A stretch of 64,000 nucleotides of DNA from Eleginops maclovinus (lineage: Eukaryota; Chordata; Actinopteri; Perciformes; Eleginopidae): NCBI RefSeq assembly GCF_036324505.1, contig NC_086354.1, forward strand, positions 5,624,217-5,688,216, read 5' to 3'. The notes beneath the pieces are model-generated. The model was not told the DNA's origin. It did no database searches and saw only the letters and a list, made by a program, of their open reading frames with translations. The translations under genes and the position numbers were made by a program. Below, in pieces: positions 39,693 to 63,890 of this stretch; within the stretch, counting starts at the first letter, position 1, and every line of letters starts with the position of its first letter.

Positions 39693-42600
39693 AGGCCCCC
39701 CCTCTTCCACCAGCAGCCCCCCCCCTCCCCTCCCCCCATCAGCCCCTCCGGGCCCCTCCTCTACGAGGCTTGCATGCTTACCACATCTTCAAATATATAA
39801 AAAAACAGAGAAAAAAAAGATTTTAAATGACTTAAAAAGAGACTGTCATCCCATACCACTCACACCGCCAGAGGACTCAAAATTACCAGTTTTAAAGGAG
39901 AACAAAAGACAAAAAAAAGCGGGAAAAGGACCTCTTGTTACACTGAAGTTTTGTATTTAGGAACATGGAAGCAGGGATGTTTTCATACTTTATTTTGTTC
40001 TTTTCAGAGATTATGCATACTTCATTGAATTTTTTTTGTGCTGCTTAACTTAATGCATTTTTGCGATTTAGATTGAAGTGTGTGTGTATCTCTCCCCCCC
40101 CACCCCTCCGGAAGCTTTTTATGCCCCTCATGACTTCAGCGCAGTATTACGGGGTGATCTTAGAAAATACTTTGTACTGGAGTTTTTCCTCCCAGTAATA
40201 CACACTGATGTGGTAGCACTACACTACATAGGAAACGTGTACTAGATATCTACTACCATATGGTTTTAGAATGGCTTGAATTGCATTTAAAGTGTCATCA
40301 CTCTGATTCTGACTACCCATCCCCTTTTCTGTGAGGCACAAACTCCGGATGGGTAACCAGGCAGTGACTTCCTACTAAAGCTTGGTATTTTTCTGCTTGT
40401 TGTGCGGTGAAAGTAAATGCCTCTATTCCATTTCATTTTTTTTGATAGCTTGCCTTTATTTGGTGGACAAGTGGTTAGTGATGCTTTGTACCCCCGGATC
40501 CAGATGTGTTACCTGTGTATTCAGGGTGTCCCACGGCCCAATGTGTATATTTTTTAGGCTGGTCCTCGTAGGTCATGCTAATGTTACTTCTGGACCACTA
40601 AGCAAATATTGTATTTTTTTGTTAAGGGTATATGTGTGTGAGTGTGTGTGTGTGTGCAAAGAATGAATGTGTGGATTTGACAGCTAGCTACTTGAAGTTT
40701 AAGTTTCTCCTTTGCTCTGGACTCTGAAACTGAGTTCTCACCTGAGGTAGTTCAATACTGTCTTTTGAGAGTCTTTGGTGAGGATTTAAAGGCCTGATTC
40801 CACATAGAGCTTTTTTTTCTGAGCGCCGGTATCTTTCTTCAGTAAATTCCAATGAAAACAAAGCGCATTGACGCTTGCGGCCTCTTCAAGGAAAAAACTC
40901 TCCGTCGTTACAGTCATACTTTATAATATTTACTTATTATGCTGTTGGAGGTTATCCCTTTCCTGTAGTGTGTTCCATTGGACTCCTTTTTACTTCTGTA
41001 ATTTAGTGGCATCACTAGATAACAGTTGCGCTTCTGTTGGCTAGACATTGTTCCAGATATGCTAAGAGAAAATATAATACGAAAACCTGAGAATTAGCAT
41101 ATTAGGGCCCCTTTAACTGAGCCAAAAAGTTAATTTGTTGGAGCAGATCGGTTGGGCAGACTCTCTTTCGCAGTGTTCGAATCTTCCTTCTTGCTCTACA
41201 GCTGTCAGACCGTGTGCTGAAGCTCATTCTGCCAAAGTGTGAGAGGGAAAAAAAAGCGCTATGTGGACACAGTGCCTGAGTGAGAATTGAAACATAGACT
41301 GTGGACATATCTTTGCTCTTAGAGCTTCTCTAATGTCTTTCGAAGCACTTGGTTTTTACGGGCACCGGTTCTCTGAAGATTGTTTCCCCTCTTCTGTAAA
41401 CCTTTTATTTATTTACATTTTACCAGCACCAATGCATCATTTGTCTGAAGCAAATGTCAGTTTTGGAAGAATCTGGAGTTACAGAATGTAATATAGGCTA
41501 ACGGTGCTTTGAGCCCCCTGTGTCAGCATATCCAGCGAGCGTTTTTATTTTAGTGAAGCGGGTCTATTCACATTGGGTGGGGGTGGGGGGTGGGGGTTAT
41601 GAAAAAGTGAAATGAAAGCTTTACATGCTGTGCTCTGCAAAAACTTGCTGGCAATGCACTGATACAGACGGCTGGAGCCTTTATTTTCTTCTGTTTGAGC
41701 CACATGACAGTGAAACTTTCTCTGCAAACATCCCTGTTCTAATAAATCGCTTTAGAGGTGTTACATGTATTCTGCCAATGGCTGTTTGGGTTGTTTAAAA
41801 TCATTACTGTGATTTTAAAGGTGTAAAAAAAAAAACGTGCTGTGGACTCTCGTCATTGCTTGAAGCGGCAACCATCGTAGTCTAATTTAAGCTTCCAGTT
41901 ATTTTTGGTACAACTAACATAAACTGAGGCATTTGAATACATCATCCCTCTTTTCATGGCTTTAATGTTGATGTATCTTTTAATTTGTACCTAGAAGATG
42001 TTTATAGTGTTAATGTATACAAATTGGTTGCTTAAACTTACCAGCACCACACACTATTGCCTCCAAAATGACCATACAGTGTAGTCGTATTACCTGTAAA
42101 TGTAACCATTCTTTGCGTACAGTTTGATAAAATGATGTTTTGGCAGTTCTAGTGAGATTTTTTAAACCAAAGTCGCCGCTTTGAAACAGGTACCGGTGAT
42201 AACGTGCAACATACAAATTGAGGCTGTCCAGAGTAAGAACATTTTAAACAGCAAACATAATAAAAGTATTACTCCATTAAATGTTTTTTATATGTAAAGT
42301 ACAATTTTAAAAAGCAACTTCAGGAGTGTTTTCAAATATTTAAACCAAAACAGTGTTAAATACTCACATTTTACTTCAATTGAACAATATTTTTTTAACA
42401 ATGCATTTTGGACAGTCTTAAGAAAATGTGGTAAAATATGGATAAAAATAATTAAAAACAAAGAAAAAGTTTGTTGTGAATTAAAATATTTTTTTTAAAT
42501 TGCAAACGTGAACCCTCACAAGACTTGGTATTAGACATTTTGCATGAATTAGTAATTTTGTTTAATTTATTTATTAGAGGTTTTTCATGTTACAGTGTTT

Positions 42601-42850
42601 AAAGATATATGCTTGTTTAAATATATCGATAGTTGAATTTTATGACTGTACAATTTGGCTAAAATGATAAGGAAAATAAATAAAATGTGTTGTTGGAGAA
42701 ATTAGGATGGCGGAATTTTAATAAGAAATCGTGTTCTTTAGGTAAAATGTCCTCACCAAAATATGAAGATATGTACGTAATGAATAAACACTGTTCTATC
42801 TAGCGCTTTAACTATAGACTGTAAATAAAAACAATATGAAGTCTGTGTTG
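39693..42850 (+). other. serbp1: serbp1 3' UTR, about 3.1 kb
   Basis: After the stop codon the DNA has C-rich then AT-rich sequence with no exon-like frame and several poly(A) signals: AATAAA near 41739, ATAATAAAAG near 42258, AATAAA at 42783-42788, and AATAAA at 42824-42829. Mammalian SERBP1 is also known for long alternative 3' UTRs. Which signal dominates is unknown. A family B repeat lies inside. Confidence 0.6.
40930..41115 (+). repeat. Dispersed repeat family B-like fragment in serbp1 3' UTR
   Basis: Ends GAAAACCTGAGAATTAGCATATTAGGGCCCCTTT, the typical terminal block of a common teleost repeat, and contains TTTCCTGTAGTGTG, shared in reverse with 61090-61150 and 59830-59880. Edges are approximate. 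Confidence 0.5.
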
Positions 42851-42946
42851 TTTTTATACCCCTGAATGTTCAAAGGATGATGTTGAGTCAAGATGATTCC
42901 CTTCCGTCCGTTTCCGTCTTCATTGATAACGTCGCTCAGATAGTTG

Positions 42947-42958
42947 TACGCATGCGCA
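42947..42958 (+). promoter_or_regulatory. slc35d1: NRF1-like site in slc35d1 promoter
   Basis: TACGCATGCGCA matches the NRF1 consensus YGCGCAYGCGCR at 11 of 12 positions, 53 bases upstream of the start codon. No TATA box is visible. This is the only compact promoter-like motif in the roughly 180 bp between the serbp1 poly(A) signal and slc35d1. Confidence 0.5.
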
Positions 42959-43011
42959 GGAGAAGTCGTAGGCTTCCGTTAGAAACTTCAACAGTGTTCA
43001 TTACATAAACG

Positions 43012-46000
43012 ATGGCTGAGCTGCACAGACGGCGACATGAGCTCGGAGACAGAAAGCCGTCACCTGCAGGAGCATCCTCCACAACAAACAGAGCCACTTC
43101 CGGTGACAGCTACTCGGTGTATCTGAGACTGTTGGCTGCGGGATTTTACGGAGTCAGCTCATTCCTCATCGTTGTTGTCAACAAAAGCGTCCTCACCAGC
43201 TACAGGTAAAGGGGCAAAGTTCAAATTAGCCTACCCGGAAGCTCCGTTTCGGACAGTTAACCAGCAGGGGAAGAGACCTTTTTATTCAGTCTATGCAGGG
43301 CACACTGTGGACTGTAAAAAAGTCTTCCTCTCACATCTGTTTTAGAACTTTAATTTCAAACACCTGCAGAGGAGATTACAAGTACAATATTAAGAGAAGA
43401 AGTGTTCATTAGTTAATAAATTAGATAGGCTACCTCAAAAATACGTACTGTAAGTATGTTGTAGTTAGTTATTGTGTACCTACAGAGCTACTGAAGCATT
43501 ATGTCCCCCCTAACTACACATATCGACCAACTATGAAAAAGTAAAATCTTTAAAAATGTTTAAATACATGTTCTGCAGAAATCTCTAAACGGTGAAGGAA
43601 CAATTCATATTATCTGCGTAATAATAAGAATACTACAATGCAAACATACTCTATTAAAGTGATACTGCTGCATTTGAAATGTGTTGAAGCAGAAGTGTGT
43701 ACACTTTTCTTTATAAAAATGTGCTTAAAGCAATATTATGTGACTTTTGATATAAATGTTTTATCTTATGCTAAGAGAAAGAAAGTTGACTTCATAATCA
43801 GTAAAACCCATTCTCTGTTCACTCAAGGGTTTACTCAGTCTGGAGGCATAGTGTTTTAGCTGACTTTATGACTAGTAGGTATCTGTGTTGCTACTGGTGA
43901 CTAGGGTTTGCTCATCTCAAACTGTCATTGGTTGTCTGTTAATTGCTAAAGTTACATTAAACATTGCTAAACTTGTCAAAGTAAAAGTATTAATAAAAAG
44001 TGAAGCTAATTCCTACTATTAATATACAATGTTTCAGTAAAATGATCTCAATTATCATCAAAATACGCTTCCAACTCTTAACATGTCAGTGAAACATACT
44101 GGACTCACTTTGACTTTGTTTAAGAAACAAATATTTGTATTGCGTAACCAGTCGGTCACGCCTTTTTCAAAGTCAATATCAAATAGCATTTATGAAAGTA
44201 TGAAAGCGATCACTGTTTCTACTTTATGTTCCATTGTAAAAAAAGTAATGCTATTAGAGAAAGCTAAATACTAAATATAAAAACCTTTCATTTCCCTTTT
44301 GTGCCTTCCAACAGTTGCATAAATAACTCATTTTCATAATTCATACCAATTTCTACGTGTTTGACAGATTTCCATCGTCAACATGTGTCGGACTCGGCCA
44401 GGTAAGTGTGTCTTTAGTCTGGTCACAGATTCTTCCTGTCCTCCTGGACAGACCCTGACGGTGTCTGGCTGCTTCCATGACTCTGCAGATGTTGGCTACA
44501 GTCGTAGTTCTGAGGATCGGGAAGGCGCTGGGCATTATCTCCTTTCCAGATATGGATCTGAGTATACCTCGCAAGGTGAGACTGAAATGATTGTCTGAAA
44601 TATACAAAAATAAGATCAAAACAAATGATTTAAACATTTAAATTGTTGTTCCAGATGTTTCCACTGCCTCTACTGTATGTGGGGAATCAGATATCAGGGC
44701 TGTTTGGGACACAACGACTCAAGTTAGAGCTTTTGTTTCAAAATATTAATGATATGAAGCATTTTTCCATAATAGGAAACGGTGAATGATACCTTGTCTT
44801 CCCTTTTCCCTAGTTTACCCATGTTTACAGTCTTGAGGAGGTTCAGTATTTTCCTCACCATGGTGTTCGAGGGACTCCTGCTGAAGTAAGTTTCCTTATT
44901 ATTATTCAACCAAGTTGTTCTTTCACCCGCCAATAAACTATTTTAAAACTTGTTTCCTCTGCTGGCAGAAAAACTTTCTCTACATCAATCAAGATTACAG
45001 TGTTTACCATGATATTCGGGGCTTTTATTGCTGCAAGGTAAGATCTCTACATGTGGTGGCTGTCCGCTGTAAACACGTTACCAAACACTTCCATTAGGAG
45101 AAACGCGCTGCACAAATAATAGTTTGTTCATGTCTTAAAGCTGCTCAGTCACAAACTGCACCTCAAACTGCAAATAAATCCCGTGTTACGGTCTCTTCAC
45201 TTCCTCTACAGAAAAAAGGACAGTAAAAGAAACGTCCTTTTTAGGCCGCTGTAAGGGGTTGCACGAGTCGGCCACCGTATAAGTACCCAACTTGTATTAT
45301 CCGGTTCACCGTGTCTTATTCTTTTTGTAGCGCCGATTTAGCTTTCGACCTTGAAGGATACTTGTGCATAATGCTGAACAATGCTCTGACAGCGGCCGGT
45401 GGGGTGTATACGAAGCAGAAACTAGATTCCAAGGTGAGTAGAGCCAGCCGTACCTCCCTCACTGTGCGATGTTTGTTTGCTGCTTTGTTTGTGAAGTACT
45501 GTTCTGCTGTTCCCGTAGGAGCTGGGCAAATATGGGCTTCTGTACTACAACGCTTTAATCATGATATTCCCCACTGCGGCATACGCCTACTTCTCAGGGG
45601 ACCTGCGAGTGGTAAGGAATGATTTTTATTATCACAAATATATTCATGTTTATGTATTTTCTGTTTTGTTTTGGACAACTAAAGCGGATGTCTGCTCTGT
45701 CTGTGTGTTTGTGTGCAGGGTTTGGAGTTTGACGGATGGGCTGATCAGCTGTTTGTGATGCAGTTTGTGCTCTCCTGCGTCATGGGGTAAACTCTCCACC
45801 ATCATCTGTTAATACATCAGGACTGTTGTTGGACGATATGTTGAGATAAACAATGTTGTTTTTATTTTAACACCATGTTGTGCTACGGATATTATGGTAT
45901 AGTAGCATAATAATTCAAGTACTCCGTTTCAAAGGGCAAACAAAATATAAGAATTTATTTTCATTAAAAATATATAAATAAAATAAAACCACACAAACAA

Positions 46001-47296
46001 GACGATAATGAAACAGACTTTGACTTTTGATACGTTTTTATGACAATATTATACATTTTTGTAACTTTTTTAACTTGTTTTTAAATTCTATGATCTTGTG
46101 ACACATTTTATGACACAATGCACTTTTGCTTTTTCATAACCTTTTTATGACATCCTTTTGATTGACCTCTGACATATTTACTACGACTTTCTTTACACCC
46201 TATTCTATGACATACTATAGATTTACTTTTAATGACAAAAAACAACAAAGGTAATAGTATTGGGTTTTTTTAGATAGTAGAAAAAAACATAGTATAGTAT
46301 GTCGAAACCAAGAGAGAAAAACAGCATAGTAAACCTTGTTGAAAATATCTGAAAAAAGGCAATTTTATGGTATTTAGAAAATATCAGAAAAAGCAACGTA
46401 GTATAGGATGACAAAAAGTACTTTTCTTTACTTAAGTATAGTATTAGTTCATGGCTCACTTTACTATGGCTCGTAACAACTTTCTTATGACAAACTTAAT
46501 ATATATTTTTTAGACATGTTTTATTCAAAACCAACGACTTTTGAATTACTTTTTTCCTGTGACTAACTATTTTGCTGAAATCTTTATTGCACACTACTAC
46601 TGAGTAGTTTTATGTTTTAAGAGGGGCATAACAACCATCCCATTGTTTGGGCCTTTTACCCACAGGGCTAAAAGGGTCTTCTCTAAATGTGAAGGGAGTC
46701 CTGGTCAATATTCCTGACTTCTCGTCATGTTTATATATCATACAAGAAGTTATAATTACTGTGGCTTTTACTAGAATATATCCCAGAATGCAGCTGTTGT
46801 CTAACCCCTCTATGTGTCTCACAGCTTCATTTTAATGTACTCCATCATGCTGTGCACGCAGTACAACTCAGCACTCACCACCTCCATCGTGGGCTGTATT
46901 AAGGTAGGCCTTTCACACACACACACACCCCCCCCCGTAACCATGAATACAGATGTGTGTAACGACTCTCTGTGACTCCTGCAGAATATCCTCGTGACTT
47001 ACCTCGGGATGGTGTTTGGAGGAGACTACATATTCAGCTGGACTAACTTCCTGGGTTTGAACATCAGGTAAGACACGCAGGAATATACAGTGTTGTCATG
47101 GCGCCGGCTGCTGTTTCTGTCTGACGTCTGTTCCTCTCGGTTTCCCCCAGCATTGCAGGCAGCCTGGTGTACTCCTACATCACGTTCACACTGGAGCAAA
47201 CAAGTAAGAGGTTTAACATATTTAAATGAACACCTCTGAAAACGATGCAGCTTAATAAAATGTGTTTATGTGGCAAATTTTACAGAAAAGTCGTAA
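43012..47296 (+). CDS. slc35d1: UDP-glucuronate/UDP-N-acetylgalactosamine transporter SLC35D1, complete
   Basis: Multi-pass ER/Golgi nucleotide-sugar transporter; the mammalian protein moves UDP-GlcA and UDP-GalNAc into the ER lumen for chondroitin sulfate synthesis and glucuronidation. Coding exons: 43012-43205, 44368-44401, 44489-44575, 44655-44722, 44814-44885, 44969-45037, 45331-45433, 45519-45611, 45719-45786, 46825-46903, 46985-47067, 47151-47203, 47286-47296 (TAA). Phases join to 1014 nt, 337 residues. Landmarks are [31 protein letters not shown], the hydrophobic segment [80 protein letters not shown] and [18 protein letters not shown]. The C-terminus (EQTKKS) is about 20 residues shorter than human by memory. 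The last exon adds only three residues. SLC35D2 is a less good fit because of the N-terminal and synteny evidence. Confidence 0.94.
45055..45276. repeat. Dispersed GGTGGC-TIR repeat, copy 2, filling slc35d1 intron 6
   Basis: GGTGGCTGTCCGCTGTAAACACG at the left and the complement of TGCACGAGTCGGCCACC at the right suggest short inverted ends. The internal ATTAGGAGAAACGCGCT matches the repeat at 4520-4810. It occupies about three quarters of a 293-bp intron. Confidence 0.55.
45990..46560. repeat. Degenerate TATGACATACTATA-type repeat
   Basis: AT-rich slc35d1 intron DNA with recurring TATGACA, ACATACTATA and CTTTTTATGACA words on one or the other strand. The same word set recurs at 48120-49060. 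No unit length is clean. Confidence 0.5.
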
Positions 47297-47475
47297 CCCC
47301 GGAGACCAGACACTGAAGAACCACGTCCAGAACACAGCATGTTTCACACACATGTATAAAGGATTCTGTTAGCATACATTCCTGCTAATTGTATTATTGT
47401 TTTTAATTAAGACCAAGTGCCTTAACATTTTTTATAATTATATTTTGTGATTTATGAGCGTTTTTATATTTGACA

Positions 47476-47481
47476 AATAAA
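47476..47481 (+). terminator. slc35d1: slc35d1 poly(A) signal
   Basis: AATAAA 180 bases after the stop codon, with a TG/T-rich stretch about 20-30 bases downstream. It predicts a 3' UTR of about 200 bases ending near 47500. Confidence 0.65.
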
Positions 47482-47579
47482 ATGAAAGATTATATCTGAG
47501 TTTTGTGGAACGCTATTTCATTTCAATACTCACTTTTGAGTAGTTGGCCACCCTTGTCCTTTCCTTTTGTGGTGTATTG

Positions 47580-47950
47580 AATCTGTTCAGTTAGTTACTC
47601 TCTGAGGTCATAGAGAGTGCAGGGAAGATGTCGTTCAGGGGCCATATGGTGGGCAATCGGAGGTTGGATAACAACCTCCGAAATACGTTAGGGGGCCCCT
47701 ATGAACGGACACATGTCATTTAGTGAGGCATACATTGTCATTGATCACCTCCTGTGAGCACACACACTTTGGACACACACACACATTTTCTCCTATAAAT
47801 TGCATGCACAAAGACAGTTCTGGGGGACTTCCACAATTGGCTCTGGGAACCTCGTATTGCCCGTGTTGGTGTATGATACTATGCTGTTGTAATAAACCTT
47901 ATTATATACAACCTGGTGTCTCCGGAGACTTCTTCATGATCTTCACAAAC
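47580..47950 (+). other. Intergenic segment with LTR-like signals, unresolved
   Basis: A TATAAA at 47794-47799 and an AATAAA near 47891 are spaced like promoter and poly(A) signals of a solo LTR. I could not find TG...CA ends or a target duplication, so this is only a possibility. It contains a perfect AGGTTGG...CCTCCG short palindrome near 47660-47680 and (AC)n near 47762-47785. Confidence 0.25.
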
Positions 47951-48119
47951 ATCCCCTACAAGATATACCTCACTTTCCTTTATACGGGCTTTAATTTAGC
48001 CGTTCTGAACATCAGAACACATTCCCAGGTTGAGTTGAGGGTTAGCTTGCTGTTTTTCCAACCTGCTTTAGTTGCTGGGACAAAACACTGTAAGAGAAAA
48101 CACACAGACAGCTTCTTAA

Positions 48120-49060
48120 GGCCTTTATGATATACTATACTATCACTTTTTATCACAACTTTTGACATAATATTCCACATAATACAACCACTTCTTCATA
48201 TTTTTGAAAATACTTTACAGTGACGTTTTTTCACACACTATACTTTTACTACTATTCCTACTTTTTTCAGGACATTTTCGACATTCTGTTTGGTTACTTT
48301 TTGGCATATATTATAGAATACTATTTTAGGAGACACATCTCATGTCCAGAACTGCTCCGCTGCTCTGTATGGCGTGTTTTCAGGGGACCTGGAAGTGCTC
48401 CCTCCATCCTTTCTTGATTACTTGGCACCTGTTGGCCAGCTGTCAGGCCCCGCCCACTTCCTGTAATCAGCCATCACTTCCTGTTCCTAACCTTTCTGAC
48501 TGTATGAAATAAACTTTGTTTTGCACATTATATTTCTCTTATCATGTTTCCTCTGAGCCGGGGTCAGAACACATACTACGTTAGACTCTTTCGTGACATT
48601 TTTATGACACATCAAGGTAAGGTAGTTTTTTTGAATAACATAACACTGTTTTATTATTTGACATATTAAATTACAAGCGTTTGATATTTCTCTACTATTT
48701 TTTAGAAGAAGTTATTTTTTTCATATTTGTTTAACAATCTATACTGACTTTTTAAACACGCTAAACTATGACATATTTTAATATTAATCTACAAACTACA
48801 ATGTATTTTTCGACATACCCTAGAATGACTTCTTCATATTTTAAAACATGACTGTCATTTTAGACCCACTTTATTATAACGTTTTCACTCAATGTCCATC
48901 TCGTGTTATACTATGCTCTTTGAATGTTTACACTTACTGAACTAAGACTTATTTCATGATGTTACACATACTATCACTTTTTCTCACATTTTTTCAAGAT
49001 GTTTTATTTTCATAACTTTTCACCCGAACTGGTACAATTTCATCATAGTTTCATTAGTAA
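48120..49060. repeat. Degenerate AT-rich TATGACA/ACTATAC repeat
   Basis: Recurring ACTATACTATCACTTTTTATCACA, TTTTGACATA and similar words across about 900 bp between slc35d1 and mier1, interrupted near 48330-48560 by a GC-richer unclassified segment. Related to 45990-46560. No gene seen. Confidence 0.5.
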
Positions 49061-49429
49061 TAAGTATATCAATTATAAACGGCTCATTCTTAATATTTCC
49101 TTATTAACTCAACCAACAACTTTAGGGTTGTTAAAGATGTAAGAAAACAACATCTGGATTATGTGGAAAGTGGAATTTATGTATTTTATAAAAGTTCAAT
49201 TATATTCTTAAAATACAACACTCAATATTCTTCCTATTCTTTTTTCCTCATCTCTAGCACTTCCCTCGTCTTTATTCTTGAACTGCAAAACAAATCCTCT
49301 TGTCTTCCCCTCATCTTGCCCTGATACGTTGGTGGTACAGCACATCTATAACGTTCAAAAGCATTTGAAATGATTGGTGAATTGTTGCAGCTTGAAAACT
49401 CACAGTACAACTCAGACTCATTAATACAT

Positions 49430-50684
49430 TTATTAAATATAGTCGATGTTATTCCATTCATAGCCACTCTTGGAATACACTTTTTATTCATGTCGTCATT
49501 TACAGAGAAAAAAAACCATCATTGTGAACTAAGGGAAAGAAAAGACTACATGGATCAACATTGTTGGAGACAAACGTTTCTTGATTTGAGAACGTAATCT
49601 GGAGGACAAATAAAACACAAAGCTCAACAGCTACTGTACCAAAACAAGCTCAGTCCACCGGTGTGCTGCTCTGCTCTGAAGCCTTTCACTGAGGAAATAT
49701 TGTCAGAAAATAAGCACTTTGAGTAAGTAGCGCACTCAACCTCAATGTGGGGCGTTTTTATGCACACAAATTCAAATCACACAGGAATGGGAAGTGCTGC
49801 CAAACAGAGAGGGAAAGAGGAATGGCTCCTGTTTTTTATTACATCCATCTCAGAGCAAAAGACTTGTCTACATGGAGAGCGGGACAGAGGAGATGAACAG
49901 ACAGTTATAAAAAAATGTACCAACTGCTCAAGGTAAGAAATCTATACAAACTTTACATTAAAAATCACGGACATTCTGTCTAGTAAAAACAAAGCGAAGC
50001 ACTGACTATGAAAATCCAAAAATACAGCGATCTTCTAACAGGATGACTTATAATACAGGACATCACTGATGTCAGCTGCTTTACACAAACAAACCCCCCC
50101 CATCGGCTTGTTTATCAGAATCAAACGGCGACAGAGGCTTCAGAAGAGGAGTGAAAATGTAATTCTGCTGGGTTTCAACACCGCTCCTCGCCCGTGAAGA
50201 GGAGGAACATACAATCAAAGTGCAACTAAAGAGACCGCACCCGGCCCAACTCATCCCCTCTCTGCCTCTTTTTGGACAAATCCAGCGCAGAACTGTTTAA
50301 AAAGGAGTCCCCCGCCTCATCAAATAGTTTGGACAGCAGTTACCTCTCATAGTTTTCTTTTGTTAAAAAATATAAATATCTCTCGTGTAAAAAAATATCA
50401 CAGGTGATTTCTTTTCTTTCAGTACAAAGAGGGGGAAAAGGAAATTCTTGGCAAAATTTTGTCTCCAAAAAAGTGACGATGGGTGGAAGATGGTTGTTTT
50501 CGGAGCTGTGGTGCTTTGGGATGAGCTCTGCAGGCGGTCAGTACATGGAGGGTGGGGGGGGGAGGAGGACCAGCTGCAGTTTGTTTGGCTGTGTTGTGAG
50601 TCTTTGCTCTCAGCCGGCCTCTACCTCGGGGACGTCAGGACATTTCCCCTCACATTTCAGCGTCTGTTAGTCTATGTCACTCCT
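49430..50684 (-). other. mier1: mier1 3' UTR with candidate poly(A) signals
   Basis: Minus-strand AATAAA occurs at 49483-49488 and 49429-49434, about 1.2 kb past the mier1 stop. No alternative coding exon was seen between. Extent is inferred. Confidence 0.5.
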
Positions 50685-62997
<12,313 letters not shown>

Positions 62998-63014
62998 GTT
63001 TGCAATCCTGCAGG

Positions 63015-63060
63015 GTCACGTCAGGGGTTAGCGGCAGTACCCGGATGTAGAGCCCCGCCC
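63015..63060 (-). promoter_or_regulatory. mier1: mier1 promoter: CRE-like site and GC box
   Basis: TCACGTCA (63016-63023) is one base from the palindromic CRE TGACGTCA, and GCCCCGCCC (63052-63060) is an Sp1-type GC box. Both lie within 65 bp upstream of the mier1 start codon on the minus strand. The region is locally CpG-rich. Function is inferred. Confidence 0.5.
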
Positions 63061-63299
63061 ACCTGCAGTATTAAGACCAGAATGCTTCCGAAGCGCGGAT
63101 GGTGCAGTTAGAAGATGTTTTTGTTATGGGGCGCAAAATGTTATATCATTACAGCAAAGCAACTACAACTAAAATAAAGGCCTAAATTGTGTATTTAAAT
63201 GTGTACTCTACCTTAAAAAGCTGTAATCTAAACAAATGAAATGCAATGTTTGCTTGATAATAAGAAGTAATTAGTATGCATGCATTTAAGTCAAACATT

Positions 63300-63890
63300 T
63301 CAAGATTCAAGATTCAAGAAGCTTTATTTATCCCGAGGGAAATTGCTGTGCAACAGTGGCAGGACAAAGTTGGTAAGTAATACAAAGTGAGAGGTAAAAT
63401 CAAACCAACATAAAATAAACTAAGTAAGTATTAAGTAAAAGCAATTAAATTACAGTTAATACATACAACAATACGTACTGTGCAATATAGCAGCATATAT
63501 AAAAATAAAACAAGTTCAAACTGAATAAAGTGATACAGTGGAATTGGATAAAGTGAGATTTTGACCTCAGGACGCAGTGTCTCCTGTTCCTCTGACCTGA
63601 GGTAGATAAGTTAAACATTCTGATGGCCACAGGAAGGAAGGACTTCTGTACGAGGTTAGCACCTGGTGGAGAGGGTGAGCGTTGTTGTCCAGGATACTAT
63701 GCAGTTTACTCAGCATCCTTCTCTCAGACACCACCAACAAAGAGTCCAGTTGGAGTCAGCCTTCCTGATGATCCTGCTGATCTTGTTGGCGTCTGCTGCC
63801 CTCAGCCTGCTGCCCCAGCACACGACACCAAAGAAGATGGCACTGGCTACCACCGACTGGTAGCACATCCTCAGCATGATGTTACATACG
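63300..63890 (-). mobile_element. L2/CR1-like LINE 3' fragment
   Basis: TTCAAGATTCAAGAAGCTTTATTTATCCCGAGGGAA at 63301-63343 is, in reverse, the typical 3' end of a common teleost LINE with a short tandem tail. The minus strand further in encodes SFLPVAIRMFNLSTSGQRNR near 63600 and MCYQSVVASAIFFGVVCWGS, SRLRAADANKISRIIRKADS near 63760-63880, the reverse-transcriptase C-terminus, with frame breaks. The 5' side is truncated or lies outside the element seen here. Confidence 0.78.

Noticed and set aside
47580..47950. Solo LTR of an endogenous retro-element
   Set aside because: TATA and AATAAA spacing is suggestive, but no TG/CA termini or target duplication were found, so it was kept only as an unresolved segment.
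47723..48130. A 135-codon plus-strand frame in the slc35d1-mier1 interval
   Set aside because: It has no recognisable domain, runs through a microsatellite and repeat-like DNA, and has no supporting splice or start context.
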